In this document: positions 33,829 through 42,209 of the stretch, piece by piece
Layout: every line of letters starts with the position of its first letter
Numbering within the stretch: position 1 is the stretch's first letter
Assembly (NCBI GenBank): GCA_963848675.1
Contig: CAWKEY010000029.1
Span: 1-62,040, forward strand
From: CAWKEY01 sp963848675
GTDB taxonomy: Bacteria; Pseudomonadota; Gammaproteobacteria; Methylococcales; Methylomonadaceae
Reading direction: 5' to 3'
Length of the DNA stretch: 62,040 nt
Translations under genes and position numbers: made by a program
The notes under the pieces: generated by a model
What the model saw: only the letters and a program-made list of their open reading frames with translations
Databases searched by the model: none
Told to the model about the DNA's origin: nothing

Positions 33829-36020
33829 CTTTTTTTTCCTTTTGTTTTAATGGCACCCTTCGGCGTTACGGTAACTACGTCACCAACAGCAACGCGTTTG
33901 AGGCGTAACGCGGTTGCGTCGTCAATTGGCAAAACCATGATTTCGTCGCTGCGTTTTAAGAGTACCAATATCTGCCCTTCCACTTGGCGGATGCCAGCGA
34001 AAGCGACAGCCCCGATAAGATTATAATTATAACGTGAATGTTTCGGTATATCGAATTCTTTTAACCGTTTTGTCTCGCGTTCGGCAATGTATTTATCAGC
34101 TGCAACCAGTCCGTCAGTTAGTGTTCCTGACCCAAAAATATCCCGTCGCACGACGTTATCTGGTTTGGCGCATTGTTGCTCCAGGTGACCAGGAACATGA
34201 CCCGGCAATAACACTTCACTTCGACCGGCGAGGCAAACCACACCGAGTTCGGACAATCCTCGCAAACGGTTTTTGCCTGCGGGCGGCGGTTTTCTTCCAA
34301 TTCGGCCAATGTTGGGCTTACCGGGGAGTCCGCCTCCTGGTACGGTAGGCATGGCTCGCCCTGCCCTGTTGTTTCTGTTAGTGGCGAGTCCAGAGCCACT
34401 ATTGCCGCTTCTATTAATTCGTCCTCTGTCCGTTCGTACTCGTGTGTGCTCATTCATTGGCTCCTGAGTGGGGGTAGATTGCAATAAGGTCTGCCGACGT
34501 TGCTCTAAAGCGGCATCGTCAAAAGTAATGGCTAAATTGGCGGCCGCAGCCGCCTGCGCGATGTGTTCTTTGAAGTCAGCCGTGCCATTGACCTTAATGC
34601 GCTCGCCGTAACGCGCCGTTGCCAAGCGTAAGGCGACCTGTAAATCCTCCTGGGTTGCTCCCCGGGCTACATTTAGACGGTCGCCATCGTCGCGGACGGC
34701 CGTCGAACCTACGCGATAGATAATGGTGCCCTTCTTGCTGATACTGTCTTTCTCAATCAGTATCTGTAACGGCGTCTGCTGGCCACTACCCGAGATAGTA
34801 TTTCCCTTAAGACCTTGGGCAGCTTTGCGAGCGCGTAACGCGCCTAATGCCTCGTGGTCTCCCGCCATGGCTTTTATCCGCAGCCAATCAGCCCAAGCCA
34901 GCCGCTGGTACTTGTCAAATATCGCCTGCCGGTCTTTCAAATAATGTTTATTGATCTTCTGGATTTCGTCTTTTAGGACCTTGCTTAGCGTGGCATATAA
35001 AACTTTTTTATTCGTGCCACCGCCTACCATGAGCTTGATAGCTGATCTTTTTAATGTACCGATTCGCTTAACATCTGCAATTTGACGGTTTTTTCTGTCA
35101 CGGATTTTTTTCCACGAGGAACTACGAAGTACGCCTCTGCTTTGCTGCTCGGCCTTGTACTTGGCGTATAACTCAACGGTATTGATGCGTGATGGCATGG
35201 GTTGCCTGTTGTATTTCCTGGCCGGCTTGGCTTCGGTTTTAGCCTGTTGTTCGGGCGAGGACTCAAAAGGGCCAAAGCGAGTTTCCAATTTGCCCTTGGA
35301 TAAATCCCGGTCAATCGAGCTCGCCTTAACCATCGTTCCATCCTCTGCCACGACAACCAGGCCGTTACCACGCTCGCGCAACGCTAGGCCATTATCCCGC
35401 ATGACCTGGTGTAACGCCGTCCAGGACTGTGCTGCCTGAATCTGCATCTGACACTCGCGCTTGATCCATCCCAGCAGACTCTCAATACCGGCATGATTTT
35501 CCATGTCAGCGGCTCGGTTCTCCGCCCTGCCCTTCTGTGCCTGGTGGTTGTCCGATTCAAGTCCATAGTCGTGTTCCAGCGCTTCACAAAGCTGTCCCAG
35601 AATCTTGTGATCGTAGTATGGGGCATGAATAGTGTGGCGGAGCGGGTGAATTTTGTTGATCGCGATGTGGATATGCAAGTTGTCAGTATCATGATGAACT
35701 GCACTGACGCGCTGATGCTCGCCAAAGCCTAGACCTTCGCAGATGCGCGCCTCAATGGCTTTCATCGTCGCATCATCGGGTTGCTCCCCGGCCCGAAAGC
35801 TGACGATGAGATGATAGGTCTTATCAGATTCTGCGCGGGAGTTCTGATCTTGCGTGTTTAGTACTTCAGCTATCGCTGAATCCGGCCGACTGGCTTGGCA
35901 GTTCGTGACCGACACGTAACCAATGCGCACGTTTTTGCTCTGCTCTCCAGTTATGTACTCCACTAAACCCATGAAGTCGCTCTTTTTGGCCGACCTCATC
36001 GGGATGTGCTTTGCGATCAT
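33825..36020 (-). CDS. traI: TraI relaxase (MOBP)
   Basis: 731 residues against 732 in RP4. The three relaxase motifs sit at the RP4 positions: nucleophile Tyr22 (LVEYIT), Ser74 (LIVSFRAGE) and the metal/catalytic His116 and His118 (NLHIHIAINK). Tyr22 cuts the nic site and stays bound to the 5' end of the transferred strand. The long C-terminal half includes the region that overlaps traH in another frame. A KorB operator (36038-36050) lies in the short gap between traJ and traI. Confidence 0.96.
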   Translation of the reverse strand: MIAKHIPMRSAKKSDFMGLVEYITGEQSKNVRIGYVSVTNCQASRPDSAIAEVLNTQDQNSRAESDKTYHLIVSFRAGEQPDDATMKAIEARICEGLGFGEHQRVSAVHHDTDNLHIHIAINKIHPLRHTIHAPYYDHKILGQLCEALEHDYGLESDNHQAQKGRAENRAADMENHAGIESLLGWIKRECQMQIQAAQSWTALHQVMRDNGLALRERGNGLVVVAEDGTMVKASSIDRDLSKGKLETRFGPFESSPEQQAKTEAKPARKYNRQPMPSRINTVELYAKYKAEQQSRGVLRSSSWKKIRDRKNRQIADVKRIGTLKRSAIKLMVGGGTNKKVLYATLSKVLKDEIQKINKHYLKDRQAIFDKYQRLAWADWLRIKAMAGDHEALGALRARKAAQGLKGNTISGSGQQTPLQILIEKDSISKKGTIIYRVGSTAVRDDGDRLNVARGATQEDLQVALRLATARYGERIKVNGTADFKEHIAQAAAAANLAITFDDAALEQRRQTLLQSTPTQEPMNEHTRVRTDRGRINRSGNSGSGLATNRNNRAGRAMPTVPGGGLPGKPNIGRIGRKPPPAGKNRLRGLSELGVVCLAGRSEVLLPGHVPGHLEQQCAKPDNVVRRDIFGSGTLTDGLVAADKYIAERETKRLKEFDIPKHSRYNYNLIGAVAFAGIRQVEGQILVLLKRSDEIMVLPIDDATALRLKRVAVGDVVTVTPKGAIKTKGKKR
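34118..34453 (-). CDS. traH: TraH, encoded inside traI in another frame
   Basis: A 111-residue frame fully within traI, starting ATG 34453. It is acidic at the N-terminus (HEYERTEDELIEAAIVALDS) and has a cysteine cluster (CEDCPN; CYCRVMFLVTW). RP4 traH (119 residues) sits in the same place inside traI and stabilises the relaxosome. Conservation of length, position and composition in an overlapping frame supports a real gene rather than a shadow. It has no upstream room of its own and is translated from the traI message. Confidence 0.75.
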   Translation of the reverse strand: MSTHEYERTEDELIEAAIVALDSPLTETTGQGEPCLPYQEADSPVSPTLAELEENRRPQAKTVCEDCPNSVWFASPVEVKCYCRVMFLVTWSNNAPNQITSCDGIFLGQEH

Positions 36021-36037
36021 GCCACCCTGCCTAGAAT

Positions 36038-36050
36038 TTTAGCGGCTAAA
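36038..36050. promoter_or_regulatory. KorB operator between traJ and traI
   Basis: TTTAGCGGCTAAA at the centre of a perfect 21-base palindrome (36034-36054) between the traJ stop and the traI start. A roadblock on traI transcription or a centromere-like site are both possible. Confidence 0.8.
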
Positions 36051-36054
36051 ATTC

Positions 36055-36426
36055 TCACCTGTCAGTCCTGGGTCTAATCACTGACATCATTACGGCAATC
36101 ATTTTATCCTGGGTGCCATCGATCCTGGACAGCACTGCACGAATAGTAGCCTCGCCAAAATGCGCAACACGTGCATCATTGGTAAGCCAGAGCTTCAAAA
36201 GGCCACCAAGGCGTCCTAAGTCACCATTGATCCGAGCCAATTTTTCAACCTGTATACTGTCCACGATACCGCGAATCTGGTAGCCCATCCCTATGCTCAA
36301 CAGGTAAGTTGACATACTCAAACCTGCGGCCTTAGCGTTCACCTCGATCTGACGCCGTTCTTCTGGAAGGCAGTACACCTTGATAGGTGAACTACCTTTC
36401 CGCGTTATTTTTCTGTCTTTTCCCAT
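36055..36426 (-). CDS. traJ: TraJ, oriT recognition protein
   Basis: Start at ATG 36426 (123 residues, identical to RP4 TraJ); the longer frame upstream runs into oriT. It opens with a basic segment (MGKDRKITRKGS) followed by a ribbon-helix-helix-like region (KVYCLPEERRQIEVNAKAAG). TraJ binds the inverted repeat beside nic and recruits TraI. It reads away from oriT, with traI downstream. Confidence 0.92.
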   Translation of the reverse strand: MGKDRKITRKGSSPIKVYCLPEERRQIEVNAKAAGLSMSTYLLSIGMGYQIRGIVDSIQVEKLARINGDLGRLGGLLKLWLTNDARVAHFGEATIRAVLSRIDGTQDKMIAVMMSVIRPRTDR

Positions 36427-36489
36427 TGTTTTGCCTTGTTTTAACGCGGGAGCGTCTGCCTTGCAGAGCAGGATGCCTATTGAGCACGA

Positions 36490-36600
36490 AGTGCGAATAA
36501 AAGGCAGTGAAGAAGGGAACACCATGCTTGCTGGTGGGCCTACTTCACATATCCTGCCCTGTTTAACACCGTTTATAACGTTGAACTATACCACATCATT
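36490..36600. other. oriT: oriT of RP4 type with nic site
   Basis: The stretch keeps the RP4 order: GAATAA, CAGTGAAGAAGG, an inverted repeat CACCA (36520-36524)/TGGTG (36532-36536) at the TraJ-site position, GGGCCTACTTCA, then ATCCTG-CCC. The predicted cut is between G36556 and C36557, on the strand shown. The gap 36427-36751 between traJ and traK is non-coding and would also hold the TraK-binding region and divergent promoters. Confidence 0.9.
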
Positions 36601-36751
36601 TACCTTTACTAAGCATTTATTTTCGATATAAAATGAATTTATCGAGAAAAAATGAGGATAACAAAGGAAAAACAACGGTTACAGAACGGTATAAATGCTA
36701 AAACAAAAGTAAAAAACATTTAAAAAACCGAACATGACGCAGGCATAGCAA

Positions 36752-37117
36752 ATGGCAAAAAACCTATCTGAACGCATAGCAGCAAGGATGGTGAAAAAAA
36801 AGCCAGCACGTAATGCGCAGAACCGCGCTGCTTTTCTCTCCTTGCGAGAGGACATAAAGCAAGCGCTCGATGACAGCTGGCCCGTCAAGAGCATCTGGGA
36901 AACGCTGCGCGAAGAGGGGAAGGTTGATTACAGCTATCAAGCGTTTCGTGGTTACGTGAATCGACTGATTCTGTCGCCGCGAGCGGCAGTAACATCGACG
37001 GACAAAGTGGTTGTCTATCCAAGGCAAAGCAACCAGATTATCGAGAAGAAAATAGAACAGCCGGCTGTAACCGGCTTCATATTCAACAAGACACCTAATA
37101 AAGAGGAATTACTGTAA
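36752..37117 (+). CDS. traK: TraK, oriT-binding protein
   Basis: 121 residues (RP4 TraK 134). Basic N-terminus (SERIAARMVKKKPARNAQNR) and a middle region (LREDIKQALDDSWPVKSIWE; YSYQAFRGYVNRLI) that fits a DNA-binding helix bundle. TraK wraps the intergenic side of oriT and exposes the nic region. It heads the traKLM operon, divergent from traJ. Its stop overlaps the traL start (TAATG). Confidence 0.85.
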   Translation: MAKNLSERIAARMVKKKPARNAQNRAAFLSLREDIKQALDDSWPVKSIWETLREEGKVDYSYQAFRGYVNRLILSPRAAVTSTDKVVVYPRQSNQIIEKKIEQPAVTGFIFNKTPNKEELL

Positions 37118-37842
37118 TGGCTAAAATACACATGGTTTTGCAAGGGAAGGGCGGCGTCGGCAAGTCCTTCATCTCAACAATGATTGCACAGTACAAAATG
37201 AGCAAGGGGCAAACCCCGTTATGCATAGACACCGACCCGGTGAATTCGACTTTCCATGGATTTAAAGCGCTTAATGTTCAACTACTGGAAATCATGGAAG
37301 GCGACGAAATTAAACAACGTAAATTCGACACTCTGGTCGAATTGATTGCGACATCGAAAGACGATGTAGTCATCGACAATGGAGCCAGTTCATTTGTGCC
37401 TCTAACACACTATCTCATTAGTAACCAAGTGCCGGCCCTACTGCAAGATATGGGGCACGAAATGGTTGTTCATACCGTTATCACTGGCAGTCAGGCGCTC
37501 CTAGACACGGTAAGTGGATTCGCTCAGATTGCCAGCCAGTTCCCAACCGAAGCCATTTTTGTGGTCTGGCTTAATCCTTTTTGGGGGCCAATCGAGCATG
37601 AAGGCAAGAGTTTCGAGCAAATGAAGGCATACACGGCAAACAAGGCTCGTGTATCGGCCATTGTGAAACTTCCAGCTCTCAAGGAAGATACCTATGGCCG
37701 TGATTTGAGTGATATGCTTCAAGATCGTCTGAGCTTCGATGAAGCCTTGGCAATGAATTCCCTAACGATCATGACGCGGCAGCGGCTCAAAATCGTAAAA
37801 GGGCAGGTGTTCGGACTTCTCGATAATGCGTCGGTGCTGTGA
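37117..37842 (+). CDS. traL: TraL, ParA-like ATPase
   Basis: 241 residues, exactly the RP4 TraL length. The deviant Walker A motif QGKGGVGKSF is at residues about 9-18, as in MinD/ParA proteins, with CIDTDPVN following and VVIDNGASS as the Walker B-like strand. RP4 TraL is needed for efficient transfer and is thought to act at the membrane. It is coupled to traK upstream and traM downstream by overlapping start and stop codons. Confidence 0.92.
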   Translation: MAKIHMVLQGKGGVGKSFISTMIAQYKMSKGQTPLCIDTDPVNSTFHGFKALNVQLLEIMEGDEIKQRKFDTLVELIATSKDDVVIDNGASSFVPLTHYLISNQVPALLQDMGHEMVVHTVITGSQALLDTVSGFAQIASQFPTEAIFVVWLNPFWGPIEHEGKSFEQMKAYTANKARVSAIVKLPALKEDTYGRDLSDMLQDRLSFDEALAMNSLTIMTRQRLKIVKGQVFGLLDNASVL

Positions 37843-38279
37843 TGGCAGACCAGGTTGAAGAACTCATAAAGGAGATTGCTGCAAAGCACGGCATCGCCGT
37901 TTCACGTGACGACCCTATACTGGTCTTGCAGACCATCAATAACCGTTTGATGAAAGACAGTGCCAAGGCCCAACAGGTCCAACTCGATCAATACAAGGAA
38001 GAACTTGAAGCTCTGGCGCTACGATGGGGAAACGATGCCAAGAGCAAGGCCGAACGCATATTGAACGCTTCATTAGCGGCCAGCAAGGATGCAATGGAGC
38101 AAGTCATGCAGGAAGGGGCCAAGTCCACGGCCACTTACGTGCGGGCGGAAATTGATGCCGCACTGTCTCTCGTGGCCGTTCCGATGCAGGACGCTCGCCG
38201 GATTGGGATGCTTAATGTGGTGGCGTCATGTATTACGATGATTGCTGCAGCAGTCGCTTTATGGGTGACATTGCGATAA
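37842..38279 (+). CDS. traM: TraM transfer protein
   Basis: Start at ATG 37842 overlapping the traL stop (TGATG). It gives 145 residues, the RP4 length. The middle is helical and charged, and a C-terminal membrane helix (NVVASCITMIAAAVALWVTL) anchors it in the inner membrane. RP4 TraM contributes to transfer efficiency by an unknown route. A KorB operator lies 234 bases downstream, before the convergent kfrB. Confidence 0.88.
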   Translation: MADQVEELIKEIAAKHGIAVSRDDPILVLQTINNRLMKDSAKAQQVQLDQYKEELEALALRWGNDAKSKAERILNASLAASKDAMEQVMQEGAKSTATYVRAEIDAALSLVAVPMQDARRIGMLNVVASCITMIAAAVALWVTLR

Positions 38280-38512
38280 AGAAAGCCCGATGCCGACGTA
38301 AATCCTCCACGTGTGCTGCGAAAGCTGCGCTGTATTGGGACTCCAAAAGGGCAGCTTGGAGCAGGGCAGTTTGTTCCAACTGGATCTTTTGGGAACACTC
38401 TAAAAGGTTATCAGCTTGCGCACCCGCGTTTAACCCATCCTATTTGATGGCTTGTAAACCAGGCAGAATATGCTGCTGCTATCTTGCCTGTTTCATGACA
38501 AATAGCCAATTT

Positions 38513-38525
38513 TTTAGCGGCTAAA
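38513..38525. promoter_or_regulatory. KorB operator between traM and kfrB
   Basis: TTTAGCGGCTAAA, exact consensus, in the convergent gap three bases beyond the kfrB stop. No promoter is expected here, so a partition role is more likely than repression. Confidence 0.78.
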
Positions 38526-38527
38526 AT

Positions 38528-38872
38528 TTATCGGGATATTTTTCGAGCTTGCTTGATTGATGACGGAGAGACAATGGCCTTGCCATCATCGTACTTGATG
38601 CTGGAATTACTCCCAATTTCTGGTAATTTATCGAAATCTGCTCGATCATGCCTAACGAAGTTTTTGCCAGCCTGCTGATAAACGTAATCCCGGTCGGCGT
38701 ACAAGATCACGCCATCATGGGTTTTGGCCTTGTCGGCCTGGGAGGCCAAGTGGATGTTGTAGATGCCCGGCCTGATTGTTCCAGCCTTCTCTACCTTGTC
38801 CGTATTCCACTGTCCCTCCTGCTCACTCTGAACAAGACGCTGCCCATTCATTACAAGAAGGCGTTGCTTCAT
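38528..38872 (-). CDS. kfrB: KfrB-like protein
   Basis: 114 residues. The stretch GIYNIHLAS...GVILYADRDYVYQQ followed by FVRHDRADFDKLPEIG and a SIKYDDGKAIV strand has the pattern of the KfrB domain of IncP-1 plasmids (upf54.8 of R751). In those plasmids KfrB and KfrC work with KfrA in stable maintenance. kfrC is not seen. It points away from kfrA here, not in operon with it. Confidence 0.65.
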   Translation of the reverse strand: MKQRLLVMNGQRLVQSEQEGQWNTDKVEKAGTIRPGIYNIHLASQADKAKTHDGVILYADRDYVYQQAGKNFVRHDRADFDKLPEIGSNSSIKYDDGKAIVSPSSIKQARKISR

Positions 38873-39058
38873 CTGTGCACTCCTAATTGGTAGGGATTCA
38901 AATAATATTAGTTGTAACGTTTACGGCAACGCCATTTTATCTTAAATCCTTCGATTTATCAGACCATTCTGTCCACCTTCAATCGCCGACTATGTTAAAC
39001 ATGATAATCCAAAACGAGAATGAATGATTCCGCGAGTTTGCGATAAGGAGAAAAAGAA

Positions 39059-39280
39059 ATGAGACATATCAGGAATGCTTACAAATACCCTTACCTTACC
39101 GATTTAATTAATAACGGCGGAGGGTTAAGCATAGAACATATAGATGAAATTAAAACCACGGCCGTTGCCTTTGATGAAGGCGGGGCCATTTGGAAGGGAG
39201 AAGCCGACTATGACTCTATCGAGGCATTATTAAATGATGCCGAGGCCGGAATAAAAAGATGGGCTGATGAGAATGGGTAA
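39059..39280 (+). CDS. Hypothetical 73-residue protein
   Basis: A small acidic protein starting at ATG 39059 with GGAG seven bases ahead (aaggagaaaaagaaatg context). The sequence NAYKYPYLTDLINNGGGLSIE and a helical acidic end (EALLNDAEAGIKRWADENG) look like a folded small protein. No family recognised. It lies between kfrB and kfrA. Confidence 0.5.
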   Translation: MRHIRNAYKYPYLTDLINNGGGLSIEHIDEIKTTAVAFDEGGAIWKGEADYDSIEALLNDAEAGIKRWADENG

Positions 39281-39301
39281 GAAGAGCTGTAGTTTATTTT
39301 T

Positions 39302-39335
39302 ATTATGTAATTATGATAATTATGTAATTACGATA
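39302..39335. repeat. Tandem 17-base repeat upstream of kfrA, likely KfrA operator
   Basis: ATTATGTAATTATGATA (39302-39318) is followed directly by a second copy with one change (39319-39335). The block lies 68 bases upstream of kfrA in the promoter region. KfrA proteins are autoregulators that bind repeats in their own promoter. Confidence 0.55.
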
Positions 39336-39402
39336 ATTATTACTATTTGTGTAATATTGTGCTATACTTTGGTCTACATTAACCTTTGCAGGACTTTCCC
39401 CC

Positions 39403-40344
39403 ATGACCCCACAACGCCTGACTGAAGCCGAAGTACACGCCGCCTGCGCCGAGATCGCAACCCAGGGCGAGCGCCCAACTGCCCTAACCTTACTGGACCG
39501 GCTAGGGCGTGGCAGTCTGACTACCATTACCAAGTATTTGAACACCTGGAACACGACTGATGAGGCTCAAGCCATAAAAGCTGAGGCTCTTCCGGCAGTC
39601 GTTAAGTTGCCGCAGGAACTATCCAAAGAGGGTGAAGACCTTCTTAAAAAAATGTGGAACATTGCTAAAGGTATTGCCGATAACGAACTCGACATTCAAC
39701 GTGAGGCTTTAAAGCAAGCCGAGCTCGCCAATCAGGCTAAGGTAGAGGAAGCTTTTAAGTTCTCCGAAGCCCAATCGATGAAAATTGACCGGCTGGAAGA
39801 TACTCTGGCGGAACTTCAAGCGAAGCTGGCCGAAGAACAAAACAATCATACCCAAACCGTTGCCCAATTAAACGAGGCTGAAAAGGCTAATGTGGGTTTA
39901 TCGAAGGATAACGACCGGATCCAGCATGAAATCAATGAATTGAAAAAGCAGGCTGTCACGCTGGAAGAGGCTAACAAGGCGGTCAATCAAGAAAAACAGG
40001 AATTACAACAAAAGCATGATGCCGTACTTAAACAGAAAGACGCTGAAATCCGGTCTCTTGATATGCAGGTCCACAATCTTCAATCGTCACTGGATTCAAC
40101 GGTTAAAGCCAATGATCAACTGAAAGCGGATATCAAGAACAAGGCATCTGAGCTATCGGGCCGGGTTATCGAATTAGAAAAGCTGAATGTGCGTTATGAC
40201 GCTGCCGTTACAGAGTTCAAAGAAGCCAAGAGCGGCCTAAAGGCGGCGAACAAAGCGGCTTCGGATGCCGAGAAATTGGTTTCTAATTTGGAAGGACAAC
40301 TGCAGGTATACAAATCCCTGGATAAGACCGAAAAAGATAAGTAG
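39403..40344 (+). CDS. kfrA: KfrA, coiled-coil DNA-binding protein
   Basis: 313 residues (RP4 KfrA 308). The N-terminal KfrA_N helix-turn-helix (LTEAEVHAACAEIATQGERP; LGRGSLTTITKYLNTW) is followed by a coiled coil covering most of residues 90-310. KfrA represses its own promoter and helps plasmid stability by forming filaments. In RK2 kfrA runs in the same direction as the korA-incC-korB genes; here it runs opposite, and a 4-kb insertion separates them. Confidence 0.88.
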   Translation: MTPQRLTEAEVHAACAEIATQGERPTALTLLDRLGRGSLTTITKYLNTWNTTDEAQAIKAEALPAVVKLPQELSKEGEDLLKKMWNIAKGIADNELDIQREALKQAELANQAKVEEAFKFSEAQSMKIDRLEDTLAELQAKLAEEQNNHTQTVAQLNEAEKANVGLSKDNDRIQHEINELKKQAVTLEEANKAVNQEKQELQQKHDAVLKQKDAEIRSLDMQVHNLQSSLDSTVKANDQLKADIKNKASELSGRVIELEKLNVRYDAAVTEFKEAKSGLKAANKAASDAEKLVSNLEGQLQVYKSLDKTEKDK

Positions 40345-40452
40345 GGCAGGGGGCTGACTAATAATGCAGCCACGTACTCAATAGAGTTAATCTTTTGTTC
40401 AGGGTTACGTGCTAAGGTCTGCAGTTCTTAATAAAACAATCAGGAGTACAAC

Positions 40453-40776
40453 ATGAAAAATCTATTGGGCTTTTTTGCGTTATTAGCGTTAGTGTCGTTC
40501 AACCAAGTTTCAGTTGCCGAAGAGCAAAAGCCTGCGCCAAAAACAGAAATGAAAATGGGCCAAGGTATGGGTGGTGGTCAAATGGATCCCGCTAAAATGA
40601 AGGAACATATGAAGATGGAGCAAGAGCACCAACTGAAGATGCATGACTTATCGAATAAAATCCTTGCCGAAAAAGATCCTAAGAAACAGCAGGAATTGAA
40701 AGATCAACAATTGAAACTGATGGAAGAGCATCATATGCACAAAATGAAAATGATGATGAAACCTCATAAAATGTAG
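40453..40776 (+). CDS. Methionine- and histidine-rich exported protein
   Basis: 107 residues with a clear signal peptide ending SVAEE and a CAGGAG ribosome site. The mature part is helical and unusually rich in Met, His, Lys and Glu (KMGQGMGGGQMDPAKMKEHM; EEHHMHKMKMMMKPHKM). Met/His clusters suggest periplasmic metal, possibly copper, binding; this is inference. No family is assigned. It lies between kfrA and the second replication origin, outside the known IncP backbone. Confidence 0.6.
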   Translation: MKNLLGFFALLALVSFNQVSVAEEQKPAPKTEMKMGQGMGGGQMDPAKMKEHMKMEQEHQLKMHDLSNKILAEKDPKKQQELKDQQLKLMEEHHMHKMKMMMKPHKM

Positions 40777-40826
40777 GAATAGCAGTAGTTTATTTGGGCT
40801 AGACCAATATTTTGCTGGCCCTATAT

Positions 40827-41086
40827 GACGACAAATTGATCGTTGCCACCCTTTTTTAGTTTTTTCCTTTTTTTATATTTTTTAAGAGCTCTACAGCCTT
40901 TGCCAGATAAGGGCTGTAGAGCCAATATGACGACAGATTGATCGTGATACGACGACAGATTGATCGTTTGATAGCGACAGATTGATTGTTACAGGTGGAC
41001 AGATTGATCTCATATGACGACAAATTGATCTCATATGATGACAGATTGATCGTTAACAACGACAATGAATTTTATTTGTCGTTGTT
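40827..41086 (+). other. oriV: Second replication origin: iterons and operator of the RepB replicon
   Basis: GACGACAGATTGATCG-like iterons begin at 40929, 40951, 40973, 40995, 41016 and 41037 (period 22 then 21), with one more at 40827. An inverted repeat with 11-base arms AACAACGACAA/TTGTCGTTGTT (41055-41065/41076-41086), containing the iteron core GACA, lies just before repB. This is the standard plan of an iteron origin with an autorepression site. A separate inverted repeat, GCTCTACAGCC/GGCTGTAGAGC, is at 40888-40922. Confidence 0.85.
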
Positions 41087-41143
41087 TAGTGCGTTGAAGG
41101 GGGCTATACTTAGACAACACAATCATTCTGTCGTCATATTAGA

Positions 41144-42043
41144 TTGGACAAACCTACCTATTTAACCGTTGTTAAATCCAACAAAGTAGTTGAAGCCAGC
41201 TATATGCTCACGCTGGCAGAACAACGCGTATTGCTTGCTTGTATCGCCCAAATAGATTCCAAGGCGGTATTGACGGAAAGTTACCGTTTCGAAGTGACGG
41301 CTTCCGGCGTAGCTGATCTGGCCGGTTTGGATAGTCTTTCCAATGCTTACCGGGATCTCAAGAAAGCGGCTGAAAAGCTCTATGAGCGCAGCGTGATTAT
41401 CGACGATCCAGACCCCGATAATCCGCAGATACAGCAGCGCAAGACCCGCTGGATCAGTAGCATTGATTATGTGCCAGGGGAGGGCAAGCTGGTACTCAGT
41501 TTCTCATTTGGCATCATTCCGTATCTGTCCCAGCTGTCGAAAGAATTCACCCAGTATAAGCTCAAGCACGTCGCCCGCTTTGAAAGCGTTTATTCCATCC
41601 GCCTGTACGAGTTGCTAGTGCAGTGGAGTTCGGCAGGCGAACGGGAGATTGAAGTCGAATGGCTGAAAAATCAATTCCAGGTTGATGATAAATATAATCG
41701 GCTAGGGGATTTGAAAAAACGGGTTATCGATCCGGCCGTGGCCGAAATCAATGAACATTCGAACCTATGGGTAACCTACGGCCAGCGTAAGATTGGGCGC
41801 ACGGTCACTCATTTCCAGTTTCAGTTTGGCTTGAAGGGTAAGCCGCCAGCTCCATCTTTAGCAAGAAAACAGCTTACCGATGAAGAAATAAACCGGCAGG
41901 CTAGGCCTGGAGAAACAAAGGCCGCTGTTGTTGCGCGTTTGAATGGTACTTCGATAGCTGAGTTTGCTAAGCCGGGGGAAACGTTTGATCAGGCATTGAC
42001 TCGTAAAAAGGAATTGCAGGATGTGAGGAGGAAGTTACGTTAG
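41144..42043 (+). CDS. repB: RepB-type (Rep_3) replication initiator
   Basis: 299 residues from a TTG at 41144; no strong ribosome site, but the N-terminus LTVVKSNKVVEASYMLTLAEQRVLLACI fits Rep_3 initiators. Two winged-helix domains follow (YSIRLYELLVQW near 165; DLKKRVIDPAVAEINEHSNLWV). The family binds iterons to open the origin and represses itself through inverted repeats. Iterons and an inverted repeat lie immediately upstream. It is unrelated to TrfA, so the element has two replicons. Confidence 0.9.
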   Translation: MDKPTYLTVVKSNKVVEASYMLTLAEQRVLLACIAQIDSKAVLTESYRFEVTASGVADLAGLDSLSNAYRDLKKAAEKLYERSVIIDDPDPDNPQIQQRKTRWISSIDYVPGEGKLVLSFSFGIIPYLSQLSKEFTQYKLKHVARFESVYSIRLYELLVQWSSAGEREIEVEWLKNQFQVDDKYNRLGDLKKRVIDPAVAEINEHSNLWVTYGQRKIGRTVTHFQFQFGLKGKPPAPSLARKQLTDEEINRQARPGETKAAVVARLNGTSIAEFAKPGETFDQALTRKKELQDVRRKLR

Positions 42044-42209
42044 TTTAGTCACCACGGACAGCCGACGGCCATGAAGAGACGATCACATTTCAAAGGGAAT
42101 GGCAGCACAAATTCGGAAAGCTGTCATTAGTAACGTTTGAGATCTCCGGTCTGCGCGGCTTTTCACACAGGCCCTGTGAAATGATTCGTTATGTTTCGCA
42201 CGCATAGAT

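Noticed and set aside
38228..38524. A 98-codon frame after traM
   Set aside because: Starts inside traM in another frame, is Cys/Ser-rich and runs into a KorB site; no ribosome site.
40886..40922. Hairpin GCTCTACAGCC as a terminator
   Set aside because: Neither strand has a T run after the stem; it is kept only as part of the origin description.
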